The translations under genes were made by a program, and so were the position numbers. The notes under the pieces were generated by a model. It was not told the DNA's origin, made no database searches, and saw only the letters and a program-made list of their open reading frames with translations. Below are positions 55,436 to 64,000 of a stretch of DNA of 64,000 nt, one piece after another (within the stretch, counting starts at the first letter, position 1; each line of letters opens with the position of its first letter). Source of the stretch: Psychromonas sp. SA13A (GTDB taxonomy: Bacteria; Pseudomonadota; Gammaproteobacteria; Enterobacterales; Psychromonadaceae); NCBI RefSeq assembly GCF_011378715.1, contig NZ_WTKU01000020.1, forward strand, positions 17,643-81,642. Direction: 5' to 3'.

Positions 55436-55503
55436 GCCGCTCCCTGAAAATATGGGAACACGACTCATTAGAGAGTATCAATAGTAAATAGCGGAGCACT
55501 ATA

Positions 55504-55872
55504 ATGATCCAAATGCAAAGTGTGCTAGATGTCGCCGACAATAGTGGCGCTCGACGCGTAATGTGTATTAAGGTCCTTGGTGGCTCGCATCGCCGTTATG
55601 CAGCAATCGGTGACATCATCAAAGTTTCTGTGAAGGAAGCAATTCCTCGTGGAAAAATTAAAAAAGGTGATGTTCATTCAGCTGTGGTAGTGCGTACCAG
55701 AAAAGGTGTACGTCGTCCCGATGGTTCTGTTATTCGTTTTGATCGCAACGCTGCGGTTATCTTGAATGCAAACAACCAGCCAGTCGGTACACGTATCTTT
55801 GGCCCTGTAACCCGTGAGCTTCGAAATGAAAATTTCATGAAGATAGTTTCACTGGCGCCAGAAGTACTGTAA
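55504..55872 (+). CDS. rplN: 50S ribosomal protein L14
   Basis: The 122-residue protein ([20 protein letters not shown]) forms bridges to the 30S subunit and is the docking point of the silencing factor RsfS. The central [21 protein letters not shown] is conserved. It is the first gene of the spc operon. Confidence 0.99.
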   Translation: MIQMQSVLDVADNSGARRVMCIKVLGGSHRRYAAIGDIIKVSVKEAIPRGKIKKGDVHSAVVVRTRKGVRRPDGSVIRFDRNAAVILNANNQPVGTRIFGPVTRELRNENFMKIVSLAPEVL

Positions 55873-55882
55873 GGAACCGAAA

Positions 55883-56197
55883 ATGGCAGCAAAAATAAAA
55901 CGTGACGATGAAGTAATTGTTATTGCCGGTAAAGATAAAGGTAAAACTGGGAAAGTTTCTCAAGTTTTAGCTAACGGTAAAATAATTATTGAAGGTGTAA
56001 ATGTTCAAAAGAAACACCAAAAGCCAAACCCACAAGCGGGTGTAGCTGGCGGTATCATTGAACAAAATGCACCGATCGAAGTATCAAATGTTGCGATCTA
56101 CAACTCGGCAACGAGTAAAGCAGATCGTGTTGGTTTTAGACTAGAAGACGGACAAAAAGTACGTTTCTTCAAATCTAATAATGAACTTGTGAAGTAA
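55883..56197 (+). CDS. rplX: 50S ribosomal protein L24
   Basis: The 104-residue protein has the KOW motif near its start ([20 protein letters not shown]). It is an assembly initiator at the 5' end of 23S rRNA. The length matches E. coli L24. Confidence 0.99.
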   Translation: MAAKIKRDDEVIVIAGKDKGKTGKVSQVLANGKIIIEGVNVQKKHQKPNPQAGVAGGIIEQNAPIEVSNVAIYNSATSKADRVGFRLEDGQKVRFFKSNNELVK

Positions 56198-56209
56198 CTG
56201 GAGTTTACG

Positions 56210-56749
56210 ATGGCGAAACTGCATGATTTCTATAAAGACAACGTGGTGTCTGATTTGCAAAAGCAATTCGACTATACGTCTGTCATGCAAGTCCCTCGAA
56301 TAGAGAAAATCACCCTTAATATGGGTGTTGGTGAAGCACTGGCTGATAAAAAAGTCCTAGAGCACGCTGCGTCAGATATGGCAGCAATCTCAGGTCAAAA
56401 GCCAATGATCACTAAAGCACGCCGCTCTGTGGCAGGCTTCAAAATTCGTGAAGGCTACCCGATTGGTTGTAAAGTAACACTACGTGGTGCACGTATGTGG
56501 GATTTCTTTGAGCGTTTGGTAACAATCGCTATCCCACGTGTACGTGATTTCCGTGGCCTGAATGCTAAGTCATTCGATGGTCGTGGTAACTACTCTATGG
56601 GTGTTCGTGAGCAAATCATTTTCCCTGAAATCGATTACGATAAAGTTGATAAAGTACGTGGTTTAGATATCACAATTACTACTTCAGCTAAGTCTGACGA
56701 AGAAGCACGCGCACTTTTGTCTGCGTTCAACTTCCCATTCCGTAAGTAA
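56210..56749 (+). CDS. rplE: 50S ribosomal protein L5
   Basis: The 179-residue protein ([20 protein letters not shown]) binds 5S rRNA and contacts P-site tRNA. In E. coli the mRNA around this start is the target of S8, which represses the spc operon. The junction here keeps a similar start (ATGGCGAAACTGCATGATT), so the same control is likely but was not folded. Confidence 0.99.
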   Translation: MAKLHDFYKDNVVSDLQKQFDYTSVMQVPRIEKITLNMGVGEALADKKVLEHAASDMAAISGQKPMITKARRSVAGFKIREGYPIGCKVTLRGARMWDFFERLVTIAIPRVRDFRGLNAKSFDGRGNYSMGVREQIIFPEIDYDKVDKVRGLDITITTSAKSDEEARALLSAFNFPFRK

Positions 56750-56760
56750 GGAGTTAGAAA

Positions 56761-57066
56761 ATGGCTAAACAATCAATGAAAGCGCGTGAAGTAAAACGTG
56801 AGAAGTTAGTTGCTAAGTTCGCTGAAAAGCGTGCAGCATTAAAAGCAACAATTAACAGTGTAAATACATCTGACGAAGATCGTTGGAATGCAGTGTTAGA
56901 ACTTCAATCGCTACCTCGTGATTCAAGTTCAGTACGTCAACGTAATCGTTGTAACGTTACTGGTCGTCCACATGGTTATCTTCGTAAATTTGGCATGAGC
57001 CGTATTAAGGTTCGTGAGCATATGATGCGCGGAGAAATCCCTGGCCTGAAAAAAGCCAGCTGGTAA
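56761..57066 (+). CDS. rpsN: 30S ribosomal protein S14
   Basis: The 101-residue protein is the long, zinc-free form ([20 protein letters not shown]), without the CxxC pairs of the short type. The conserved core [20 protein letters not shown] is present. It belongs to the 30S head. Confidence 0.99.
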   Translation: MAKQSMKAREVKREKLVAKFAEKRAALKATINSVNTSDEDRWNAVLELQSLPRDSSSVRQRNRCNVTGRPHGYLRKFGMSRIKVREHMMRGEIPGLKKASW

Positions 57067-57091
57067 TCAATTAATCACGGAGTAAATAGTT

Positions 57092-57484
57092 ATGAGCATG
57101 CAAGATCCTATTTCGGATATGCTAACGCGTATTCGTAACGGTCAAGCAGCAAGCAAAGTATCTGTTAAGATGCCTTCTTCTAAGCAAAAAGTTGCAATTG
57201 CAGCTGTGCTTAAAGCAGAAGGTTATGTTTCAGATTTCGCTGTTGCTGGTGACACAAAGCCTGAATTAGAAGTTACTTTAAAGTACTTCGAAGGCAAAAA
57301 AGTAATCGATACTATCAAACGAGTAAGCCGCCCAGGTCTTCGTATCTATAAAGGTGCAAATGATCTTCCTAAGGTTATGGCTGGTTTAGGTATTGCGATC
57401 GTTTCAACTTCTCAAGGTGTTATGACTGACCGAGCTGCGCGTAATGCAAGCATCGGCGGTGAGATCATCTGTTACGTATCTTAA
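57092..57484 (+). CDS. rpsH: 30S ribosomal protein S8
   Basis: The 130-residue protein ([20 protein letters not shown]) binds helix 21 of 16S rRNA and is the spc-operon translational repressor in E. coli. The RNA-binding C-terminus [20 protein letters not shown] is conserved. Confidence 0.99.
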   Translation: MSMQDPISDMLTRIRNGQAASKVSVKMPSSKQKVAIAAVLKAEGYVSDFAVAGDTKPELEVTLKYFEGKKVIDTIKRVSRPGLRIYKGANDLPKVMAGLGIAIVSTSQGVMTDRAARNASIGGEIICYVS

Positions 57485-57494
57485 GGAGTAATCT

Positions 57495-58028
57495 ATGTCT
57501 CGTATAGCTAAGGCACCGATTACTGTTTCTGCTGGCGTAGAAGTAAAAGTAAATGGTCAAGAGATCACTGTTAAAAGTGGTAAAAGCGAATTAGTTCGTA
57601 CTCTTAATGATGCTGTTATTGTTAATTTTGAAGATGGCGTATTAACTTTCGCACCTGTTGAAGGTGTTAAAGACGCATGGGCACAAGCAGGTACTGCACG
57701 TGCTAACGTTAACAATATGGTTGTAGGTGTAACTGAAGGCTTCAAGAAGACTCTTCTTCTTCAAGGTGTTGGTTACCGTGCACAAGTTAAAGGTCAAGAT
57801 GTAAACCTAACTTTAGGTTTCTCTCATCCTGTTGTATATGCGTTACCTGAAGGTATTTCTGCTACGGCTCCAAGCCAAACAGAAATTATTATTGAAGGTT
57901 CTGACAAGCAACAAGTTGGCCAAGTAGCTGCAGAGATTCGTGCATTCCGTCCACCAGAACCTTATAAAGGTAAAGGTGTTCGTTACGCTGATGAAAACGT
58001 GCGTCGTAAAGAAGCGAAGAAAAAGTAA
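57495..58028 (+). CDS. rplF: 50S ribosomal protein L6
   Basis: The 177-residue protein ([20 protein letters not shown]) has two related domains near the factor-binding site. The C-terminal signature [20 protein letters not shown] is intact. The length matches E. coli L6. Confidence 0.99.
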   Translation: MSRIAKAPITVSAGVEVKVNGQEITVKSGKSELVRTLNDAVIVNFEDGVLTFAPVEGVKDAWAQAGTARANVNNMVVGVTEGFKKTLLLQGVGYRAQVKGQDVNLTLGFSHPVVYALPEGISATAPSQTEIIIEGSDKQQVGQVAAEIRAFRPPEPYKGKGVRYADENVRRKEAKKK

Positions 58029-58039
58029 GGTAAGACACT

Positions 58040-58390
58040 ATGGATAAGAAAGCATCTCGTCTTCGTCGTGCTACCCGCACACGTAAGAAATTGCAAGATC
58101 TTGGTGCAACTCGTCTTGTGATAAACCGTACACCTCGCCATACTTACGCGCAGGTAATTACAGCAGACGCACAAGTCGTAGCAAGCGCTTCTACATTAGA
58201 AAAAGAAGTAATTGCACTAGTTAAGAACGGTGGTAATAAAGAAGCAGCTCAACTAATTGGAAAATTAGTTGCAGAGCGTGCGGTAGAGAAAGGAATTTCT
58301 AAAATTTCTTTTGACCGTAGCGGTTTCCAATACCACGGTCGTGTTGCAGCACTAGCTGACGCAGCTCGTGAAGCTGGTCTACAGTTCTAA
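58040..58390 (+). CDS. rplR: 50S ribosomal protein L18
   Basis: The 116-residue protein ([20 protein letters not shown]) binds 5S rRNA with L5. The basic N-terminus and the ending [20 protein letters not shown] are typical. Confidence 0.99.
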   Translation: MDKKASRLRRATRTRKKLQDLGATRLVINRTPRHTYAQVITADAQVVASASTLEKEVIALVKNGGNKEAAQLIGKLVAERAVEKGISKISFDRSGFQYHGRVAALADAAREAGLQF

Positions 58391-58401
58391 GGGTAAAGAT
58401 T

Positions 58402-58902
58402 ATGTCAAAAGTAGAATCTCAAACCGGTGATCTGAACGAAAAGCTAATCGCAGTAAACCGTGTTTCAAAAGTAGTTAAAGGTGGTCGCATCTTTAGCTTC
58501 ACAGCACTAACAGTTGTTGGTGATGGTAATGGTCGTGTTGGTTTCGGCTATGGTAAGGCACGTGAAGTTCCAGCAGCTATTCAAAAAGCTATGGAAAAAG
58601 CACGTCGCAATATCAGCGAAATCCAATTAAAAGGTAACACTCTGCAGCATCCTGTTAAGGGCCGTCATTCTGGTTCTAAGGTATATATGCAACCAGCATC
58701 GGAAGGTACTGGTATCATCGCAGGTGGTGCAATGCGTGCCGTGTTAGAAGTTGTTGGTGTACAGAACGTACTATCAAAAGCTTACGGCTCAACTAACCCA
58801 ATTAACGTTGTCCGCGCTACGATGGATGCACTAGAGAGCATGAACTCTCCTGAGCAAATCGCAGCTAAGCGTGGCTTAAACGTTAGTGATATTCTGGGGT
58901 AA
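58402..58902 (+). CDS. rpsE: 30S ribosomal protein S5
   Basis: The 166-residue protein has the double-stranded RNA-binding domain and S5 fold ([40 protein letters not shown]). The loop affected in spectinomycin resistance (VSKVVKGGR) looks wild type. It helps form the mRNA entry tunnel. Confidence 0.99.
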   Translation: MSKVESQTGDLNEKLIAVNRVSKVVKGGRIFSFTALTVVGDGNGRVGFGYGKAREVPAAIQKAMEKARRNISEIQLKGNTLQHPVKGRHSGSKVYMQPASEGTGIIAGGAMRAVLEVVGVQNVLSKAYGSTNPINVVRATMDALESMNSPEQIAAKRGLNVSDILG

Positions 58903-58908
58903 TTCAGC

Positions 58909-59091
58909 ATGGCTACTAAAACGATTAAAGTAACTCAAACCAAAAGTGCAATTGGCCGTTTACCAAAGCACCGTGCAACATTAACAGGTCTAGGCCTGCG
59001 TCGCATCGGTCACACAGTAGAGTTGCAAGATACTCCTGCTGTACGTGGTATGGTTAATAAAGTTTACTATATGGTTAAGGTTGAGGGGTAA
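58909..59091 (+). CDS. rpmD: 50S ribosomal protein L30
   Basis: The 60-residue protein ([20 protein letters not shown]) has the ferredoxin-like L30 pattern, with [20 protein letters not shown]. It sits between rpsE and rplO as in E. coli. Confidence 0.99.
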   Translation: MATKTIKVTQTKSAIGRLPKHRATLTGLGLRRIGHTVELQDTPAVRGMVNKVYYMVKVEG

Positions 59092-59093
59092 TA

Positions 59094-59528
59094 ATGAAAC
59101 TTAATACTCTATCTCCAGCAGCTGGTTCTAAACCAGTACGTAAACGTGTCGGTCGTGGTATCGGTTCTGGACTAGGTAAGACAGGTGGCCGCGGTCACAA
59201 AGGTCAAAAATCTCGTTCAGGCGGTACTGTACGTCCTGGTTTTGAAGGCGGTCAAATGCCATTAAAACAACGTTTACCAAAATTTGGTTTCACATCTCGT
59301 AAATCTCTAGTTAGCGGTGAAGTTCGTTTGAACGAAATTGCTAAAGTAGAAGGCGATATTGTGACACTAGAAACGTTGAAGCAGGCAGGTCTACTAACAA
59401 ACACTACTAAGTTTGCTAAAGTAGTTCTATCTGGTGAAATCTCTCGCTCAGTAACAGTACAAGGCCTTCGTGTAACGAAAGGTGCTCGTGCTGCAATTGA
59501 AGCGGCAGGCGGAAAAATCGAGGAATAA
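59094..59528 (+). CDS. rplO: 50S ribosomal protein L15
   Basis: The 144-residue protein ([20 protein letters not shown]) has the Gly/Arg-rich extended N-terminus ([20 protein letters not shown]) that threads into 23S rRNA. It starts two bases after rpmD and precedes secY by six bases. Confidence 0.99.
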   Translation: MKLNTLSPAAGSKPVRKRVGRGIGSGLGKTGGRGHKGQKSRSGGTVRPGFEGGQMPLKQRLPKFGFTSRKSLVSGEVRLNEIAKVEGDIVTLETLKQAGLLTNTTKFAKVVLSGEISRSVTVQGLRVTKGARAAIEAAGGKIEE

Positions 59529-59534
59529 TAGGTA

Positions 59535-60863
59535 ATGGCTAAGAAACCAGGATTAGATTCAAAAGCGGCACAAGGAAGCAATTTAAGTGAACTTAAAACT
59601 CGTTTACTATTTGTTTTAGGCGCTATATTAGTGTTCCGTGCGGGCTCTTTTGTTCCAATTCCTGGTATTGACGCCGCTGTCCTAGCTGATTTATTCCAAC
59701 AGCAAAAGGGTACCATCATAGAAATGTTTAACATGTTCTCTGGTGGTGCGCTTGAGCGTGCTTCTATCTTTGCATTGGGTATTATGCCGTATATTTCTGC
59801 GTCTATTATTATCCAACTGCTTACGGTAGTTCATCCTCCTTTAGCTGAGCTAAAGAAAGAGGGTGAGTCTGGTCGTCGTAAGATTAACCAGTACACACGT
59901 TACGGTACTTTGGTATTAGGTACGTTCCAAGCAATTGGTATTGCAACCGGTTTGCCAACGATGATGCCCGGACTTGTTGAAAATGCAGGTCTGAGCTTTT
60001 ACATCACGGCAGTTGTTAGTTTAGTGACTGGAACTATGTTCCTTATGTGGCTAGGTGAGCAAATAACTGAGCGCGGTATTGGTAATGGTATTTCTATCAT
60101 TATCTTTGTAGGTATTATTGCTGGGTTGCCATCGGCAATCGGGCAAACTGCTGAGCAAGCACGACAAGGTGAAATTCATCTTCTAGTGTTACTAGCATTA
60201 ATTGTTATCGTTTTTGCAACTACTGCGTTTGTAGTATTTGTTGAACGTGGTCAGCGACGTATCGTTGTTAACTACGCAAAACGCCAACAAGGCCGTAAGG
60301 TTTTTGCTGCTCAAAGCACTCACTTGCCATTAAAATTAAATATGGCTGGTGTAATTCCTGCAATTTTTGCCTCGAGTGTTATCTTATTTCCTGGTACTAT
60401 TGCCCAGTGGTTTGGTCAGACTGAAGGTTTAAGCTGGTTATCGGATGTTTCTTTGGCGTTACAGCCAGGACAACCGTTGCATATGATGTTATATGCTGCT
60501 GCTATTATCTTCTTTTGCTTCTTTTATACTGCACTTACGTTTAACCCACGTGAGACTGCAGATAATTTGAAGAAAAGCGGTGCCTTTATCCCAGGAATCC
60601 GTCCAGGAGAACAAACATCACGTTACATTGATAAAGTGATGACGCGTCTAACATTAGCTGGTGCGTTATATATTACCTTTATCTGTTTGATTCCCGAGTT
60701 TATGATGGTTGCAATGAATACGCAGTTCTACTTCGGTGGTACTTCGTTATTAATTATTGTTGTTGTTATCATGGACTTTATGGCACAGGTGCAGACTCAT
60801 TTGATGTCTAATCAATATGATTCTGTCTTGAAAAAAGCTAACTTGAAAGATTACGGTAAATAA
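59535..60863 (+). CDS. secY: protein translocase subunit SecY
   Basis: SecY is the channel of the Sec translocon in the inner membrane. The 442-residue protein has ten hydrophobic segments. The plug-side signature [27 protein letters not shown] follows helix 2a, and the cytoplasmic loop [20 protein letters not shown] bears the conserved arginines for ribosome and SecA contact. The length matches E. coli SecY (443). It is in the spc operon. Confidence 0.99.
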   Translation: MAKKPGLDSKAAQGSNLSELKTRLLFVLGAILVFRAGSFVPIPGIDAAVLADLFQQQKGTIIEMFNMFSGGALERASIFALGIMPYISASIIIQLLTVVHPPLAELKKEGESGRRKINQYTRYGTLVLGTFQAIGIATGLPTMMPGLVENAGLSFYITAVVSLVTGTMFLMWLGEQITERGIGNGISIIIFVGIIAGLPSAIGQTAEQARQGEIHLLVLLALIVIVFATTAFVVFVERGQRRIVVNYAKRQQGRKVFAAQSTHLPLKLNMAGVIPAIFASSVILFPGTIAQWFGQTEGLSWLSDVSLALQPGQPLHMMLYAAAIIFFCFFYTALTFNPRETADNLKKSGAFIPGIRPGEQTSRYIDKVMTRLTLAGALYITFICLIPEFMMVAMNTQFYFGGTSLLIIVVVIMDFMAQVQTHLMSNQYDSVLKKANLKDYGK

Positions 60864-60897
60864 CCAAGTCTGAAAGTTATAATCACGGAGTGTTGCA

Positions 60898-61011
60898 ATG
60901 AAAGTTCGTGCATCCGTTAAAAAAATCTGTCGTAACTGCAAAGTTATCAAACGCCACGGTGTGGTGCGAGTTATCTGCGTAGAGCCAAAGCATAAACAAC
61001 GCCAAGGCTAA
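60898..61011 (+). CDS. rpmJ: 50S ribosomal protein L36, zinc-binding form
   Basis: The 37-residue protein ([20 protein letters not shown]) keeps the zinc ligands Cys11, Cys14, Cys27 and His32. CACGGAG lies upstream of the ATG. It is the last gene of the spc operon, followed by a hairpin terminator. Confidence 0.97.
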   Translation: MKVRASVKKICRNCKVIKRHGVVRVICVEPKHKQRQG

Positions 61012-61036
61012 TCCACAGAGATTTTGGATATATCAG

Positions 61037-61072
61037 CAGCTTAGGTGAATTTTTCATCTAAGCTGTGTTTTG
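61037..61072 (+). terminator. terminator after rpmJ
   Basis: The 13-base stem CAGCTTAGGTGAA / TTCATCTAAGCTG (one G-U pair) with a TTT loop is followed by a T-rich run. It separates the spc operon from the alpha operon. Confidence 0.75.
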
Positions 61073-61085
61073 TTTGCTAATTTAT

Positions 61086-61170
61086 CATTTGTCGAGTATC
61101 CTACCGGGCTTTTCACAAATGAATCGTTAACTTTAAGGAGTGCATAGTGGCCCGTATCGCTGGCATTAAC
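61086..61170 (+). promoter_or_regulatory. alpha-operon ribosome binding site (S4-binding pseudoknot)
   Basis: The leader before rpsM matches the E. coli alpha-operon mRNA element as I recall it: CATTTG, GAGTATCCT, then CGGGCTTTTCA and AAGGAGTGCATAGTG occur in the same order and spacing. Here the outer stem CATTTGT / ACAAATG is visible at 61086-61092 and 61115-61121. In E. coli, S4 binds this pseudoknot and traps the 30S subunit, repressing rpsM-rpsK-rpsD-rplQ. rpsD is present downstream, so the loop is complete. Confidence 0.8.
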
Positions 61171-61503
61171 GTTCCTGATCATAAGCATGCAGTTATCGCA
61201 TTAACTGCTATTTTCGGCATTGGCAAGACTCGTTCACAGATTATCTGTGCAGAGTCAGGCATTGCAGAATCTACTAAGCTTAAAGATCTGGATGAAACAC
61301 AAATCGAAGCTCTTCGTACAGAAGTAGCTAAATTCGCCGTTGAAGGTGATTTACGTCGTGAAGTATCTATGAGCATCAAGCGTCTAATGGACCTTGGTTG
61401 TTACCGTGGACTTCGTCATCGTCGCAGCTTGCCAGTACGTGGTCAGCGTTCTAAAACGAATGCTCGTACCCGTAAAGGTCCGCGTAAAGCAATTAAGAAA
61501 TAG
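61147..61503 (+). CDS. rpsM: 30S ribosomal protein S13
   Basis: The 118-residue protein ([20 protein letters not shown]) starts with GTG inside the S4-controlled element, as in E. coli. The C-terminal tail [20 protein letters not shown] reaches the P-site tRNA. It is the first gene of the alpha operon. Confidence 0.99.
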   Translation: MARIAGINVPDHKHAVIALTAIFGIGKTRSQIICAESGIAESTKLKDLDETQIEALRTEVAKFAVEGDLRREVSMSIKRLMDLGCYRGLRHRRSLPVRGQRSKTNARTRKGPRKAIKK

Positions 61504-61514
61504 GGTAAGAGATC

Positions 61515-61904
61515 ATGGCTAAAACACCAACTCGTGCTCGCAAGCGCGTTAAAAAGCAAGTTGCTGATGGTATGGCACATATCCATGCTTCTTTCAACAA
61601 CACAATCGTAACTATTACAGACCGTCAAGGTAATGCTCTTTCTTGGGCTACTGCAGGTGGTTCTGGTTTCCGTGGTTCTCGTAAATCTACTCCGTTCGCT
61701 GCGCAGGTTGCTGCTGAACGTGCTGCTGAAGCAGCAAAAGAGTATGGCCTTAAAAACGTAGAAGTTTTTGTAAATGGACCAGGACCTGGTCGTGAATCTT
61801 CGATTCGCGCACTAAACGCGGCGGGTTTCCGTGTAACTAATATTACTGACGTTACACCGATCCCACATAATGGTTGTCGTCCACCAAAGAAACGTCGCGT
61901 TTAA
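61515..61904 (+). CDS. rpsK: 30S ribosomal protein S11
   Basis: The 129-residue protein equals E. coli S11 in length. It forms the platform near the mRNA exit. The conserved [20 protein letters not shown] and the basic end [12 protein letters not shown] are present. Confidence 0.99.
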   Translation: MAKTPTRARKRVKKQVADGMAHIHASFNNTIVTITDRQGNALSWATAGGSGFRGSRKSTPFAAQVAAERAAEAAKEYGLKNVEVFVNGPGPGRESSIRALNAAGFRVTNITDVTPIPHNGCRPPKKRRV

Positions 61905-61937
61905 TCGCAACTTTCTAAGGTAATTGGAGAAAGAACA

Positions 61938-62558
61938 ATGGCAAGATATTTAGGTCCTAAGCTTAAGCTTAGCCGTCGTGAAGGAACTGATTTATTCTTA
62001 AAATCAGGTGTCCGCGCGATCGATTCTAAGTGTAAAATCGAAAACGCACCAGGTGTACACGGTGCGCGTAAACCACGTCTATCAGACTACGGTTTACAAT
62101 TACGTGAAAAGCAAAAAGTACGTCGTATGTACGGTGTATTAGAAAAGCAATTCCGTAACTACTATAAAGAAGCTGCTCGTTTACAGGGCAACACTGGCGA
62201 AAACTTACTTCAACTTCTTGAAGGTCGTTTAGACAATGTTGTATACCGTATGGGCTTTGGCGCAACACGTGCTGAATCACGTCAACTAGTTAGCCATAAA
62301 GCTATTCTAGTGAACGGTAAAGTTGTAAATATCCCTTCATTTAACGTTAAACCTAGCGATGTTATCGCAATTCGTGAAAAAGCTAAAAAGCAATCACGTA
62401 TTGGCGCTGCATTAGAAATCGCTGGTCAACGTGAAGCCCTTGCTTGGGTTGAAGTTGATACAACGAAGATGGAAGGCGAGTTTAAACGTCAACCTGAACG
62501 TTCAGATTTATCTGCTGAGATTAACGAACAGTTAATCATCGAACTTTACTCTAAGTAA
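61938..62558 (+). CDS. rpsD: 30S ribosomal protein S4
   Basis: The 206-residue protein ([20 protein letters not shown]) starts 30S assembly and represses the alpha operon. The S4 RNA-binding domain ([20 protein letters not shown]) is intact. The length equals E. coli S4. Confidence 0.99.
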   Translation: MARYLGPKLKLSRREGTDLFLKSGVRAIDSKCKIENAPGVHGARKPRLSDYGLQLREKQKVRRMYGVLEKQFRNYYKEAARLQGNTGENLLQLLEGRLDNVVYRMGFGATRAESRQLVSHKAILVNGKVVNIPSFNVKPSDVIAIREKAKKQSRIGAALEIAGQREALAWVEVDTTKMEGEFKRQPERSDLSAEINEQLIIELYSK

Positions 62559-62583
62559 AGTTAACTGTTAAGAGAGGGCACAA

Positions 62584-63570
62584 ATGCAGGGTTCTGTAAT
62601 TGATTTTCTAAAACCAAGATTAGTTGATATCGAACAAATTTCAACAACTAGAGCAAAAGTGGTTCTTGAGCCGCTTGAACGTGGTTTTGGCCACACTTTA
62701 GGTAATGCGCTTCGTCGTATTTTGTTATCGTCTATGCCTGGCACAGCGGTAACAGAAGTCGAGATTGATGGTGTACAACATGAGTACAGCACCAAAGAAG
62801 GCGTACAAGAAGATATCCTAGAGATCCTTCTTAACCTTAAAGGTCTAGCTGTTAAACTTGAAGGTAAAAATGAAGTTTTAGTTAGTTTAACTAAATCTGG
62901 CGCTGGTCCTGTTACTGCAGGCGACATCATTCATGATGGTGATGTAGAGATAGTCAACCCAGAACATGTGATCTGTAATTTAACGGGCAATGCTGAAATC
63001 AGCATGCGTATTAAAATTGAATCAGGTCGCGGTTATGTTCCAGCTTCATCACGTATTCATAGCGAAGAAGATGAGCGTCCAATTGGTCGTCTATTAGTAG
63101 ATGCGACTTTCAGTCCTGTTGAGCGTATTGCTTACAGTGTTGAATCAGCTCGTGTTGAACAACGTACCGATCTAGACAAACTTGTTATCGATATGGAAAC
63201 TGATGGTACTTTAGAGCCTGAAGAAGCAATTCGTCGTGCAGCTACAATTTTAGCTGAGCAATTAGACGCATTTGTTGATTTACGCACTACTTACGAAGTA
63301 CCAGTAGTTGATGCAAAACCTGAGTTTGATCCAATTCTTTTACGCCCAGTAGATGATTTAGAACTAACTGTTCGTTCTGCTAATTGTTTGAAAGCAGAGT
63401 CGATTCACTATATCGGTGATCTAGTACAACGTACTGAAGTTGAGCTACTTAAAACACCTAACTTAGGTAAGAAGTCTCTAACTGAAATCAAAGATGTACT
63501 TGCTTCACGTGGACTGTCACTAGGTATGCGCCTAGAAAACTGGCCACCAGCAAGTTTAATTGAAGATTAG
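62584..63570 (+). CDS. rpoA: DNA-directed RNA polymerase alpha subunit
   Basis: The 328-residue protein has the dimerising N-terminal domain ([20 protein letters not shown]), a linker near residue 235, and the C-terminal domain that binds UP elements and activators such as CRP ([20 protein letters not shown] with the contact Arg, then [20 protein letters not shown]). It is one residue shorter than E. coli RpoA. Confidence 0.99.
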   Translation: MQGSVIDFLKPRLVDIEQISTTRAKVVLEPLERGFGHTLGNALRRILLSSMPGTAVTEVEIDGVQHEYSTKEGVQEDILEILLNLKGLAVKLEGKNEVLVSLTKSGAGPVTAGDIIHDGDVEIVNPEHVICNLTGNAEISMRIKIESGRGYVPASSRIHSEEDERPIGRLLVDATFSPVERIAYSVESARVEQRTDLDKLVIDMETDGTLEPEEAIRRAATILAEQLDAFVDLRTTYEVPVVDAKPEFDPILLRPVDDLELTVRSANCLKAESIHYIGDLVQRTEVELLKTPNLGKKSLTEIKDVLASRGLSLGMRLENWPPASLIED

Positions 63571-63605
63571 TCTAAAACCGATTTACGAATAATAAGGATT
63601 AGGTT

Positions 63606-63986
63606 ATGCGCCATCGTCAAAGTGGACGTCAACTTAACCGAAACAGCAGCCACCGTCAGGCTATGTTTCGTAATATGGCAATTTCTATTGCTACGCACGA
63701 AGTTATTAAAACTACCGTGCCTAAAGCAAAAGAATTGCGTCGTGTAATTGAGCCATTAATTACACTAGCTAAAACGGATAGTGTTGCTAACCGTCGTCTA
63801 GCTTTTGCTCGTCTTCGTGATGATGCAGTAGTGGCAAAATTATTTAATGAACTAGGTCCTCGCTACGCGACTCGTCCTGGTGGTTACACTAGTATCATTA
63901 AATGTGGTTTCCGTACTGGCGATAAAGCTCCAATGGCTTACATCCAGTTTGTAGACCGTCCAGTTGTAGCGGACGAAGAAGCGTAA
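63606..63986 (+). CDS. rplQ: 50S ribosomal protein L17
   Basis: The 126-residue protein ([20 protein letters not shown]) lies near the tunnel exit. It is the last gene of the alpha operon, 35 bases after rpoA. AAGGATTAGGTT precedes the ATG. The window ends 14 bases after its stop, so the terminator is not visible. Confidence 0.99.
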   Translation: MRHRQSGRQLNRNSSHRQAMFRNMAISIATHEVIKTTVPKAKELRRVIEPLITLAKTDSVANRRLAFARLRDDAVVAKLFNELGPRYATRPGGYTSIIKCGFRTGDKAPMAYIQFVDRPVVADEEA

Positions 63987-64000
63987 GTTTCTTTATAGTT

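Noticed and set aside
59252..59734. Minus-strand frame across the rplO-secY junction
   Set aside because: It spans two certain genes and has no coding features of its own.

Overview
The window looks like a piece of the chromosome of a marine, AT-rich gammaproteobacterium close to Psychromonas and the Vibrio/Alteromonadales group. The evidence is gene content and order: a dprA-lysM block divergent from def-fmt-rsmB-trkA-trkH, glmS, tonB-exbB-exbD facing a hugZ/hutZ-type gene, an AraC-regulated fructose-family PTS, fadI-fadJ, and an S10-spc-alpha ribosomal supercluster in Enterobacteria/Vibrio order. The genus is an inference. I saw no tRNA, rRNA, CRISPR array, insertion sequence, integrase or phage gene.

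Layout. 1-2.4 kb (minus strand): the start of dprA, a sensor protein with no output domain, and a LysM protein. 2.5-8.2 kb (plus): def, fmt, rsmB, trkA, trkH. 8.3-10.8 kb: a LysR gene broken by a one-base frameshift, then rmuC with a small membrane-protein gene upstream. 11-14.6 kb: glmS, an FMN reductase and a divergent LysR regulator. 14.7-19.9 kb: an unrecognised membrane protein, a periplasmic MsrA, an orphan MetQ lipoprotein behind a near-perfect MetJ box, two small membrane proteins and a Gfo/Idh/MocA oxidoreductase. 20-24.6 kb: a PTS locus with EIIABC, an AraC regulator, a protein joining a degenerate HPr-like domain to EIIA, a free EIIB and a small membrane protein. 24.9-30 kb: a DMT exporter, an MhpD-like hydratase, and the TonB system with a heme-utilisation gene, which share a Fur-like control region. 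30.4-35.5 kb: a TetR-MFP-RND efflux operon. 35.7-38.8 kb: a SulP transporter and a methyltransferase. 39.2-47 kb: fatty-acid degradation (fadI, fadJ, a large acyl-CoA dehydrogenase) ending in a PlsC acyltransferase/alpha-beta hydrolase fusion. 47-50 kb (minus): a minimal MGMT-family protein, an RsuA-family pseudouridine synthase and tmcA. 50.2-64 kb: the S10, spc and alpha operons, rpsJ to rplQ, with a structured S10 leader, a terminator plus promoter between rpsQ and rplN, and a clear alpha-operon (S4) mRNA element before rpsM.

How it works together. Most of the window is housekeeping: peptide deformylation and initiator tRNA formylation, potassium uptake, amino-sugar synthesis, translation and protein export. 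The accessory parts are nutrient and stress modules, each with a visible control element: MetJ for methionine uptake, CRP and AraC for sugar uptake, Fur for TonB and heme, and TetR for efflux. I did not find a convincing new defence or mobile system. The items most worth following up are the fusion protein at the end of the beta-oxidation cluster, the HPr-like/EIIA protein in the PTS locus, the orphan Cache-type sensor, and the dprA reading frame with no ordinary start codon.
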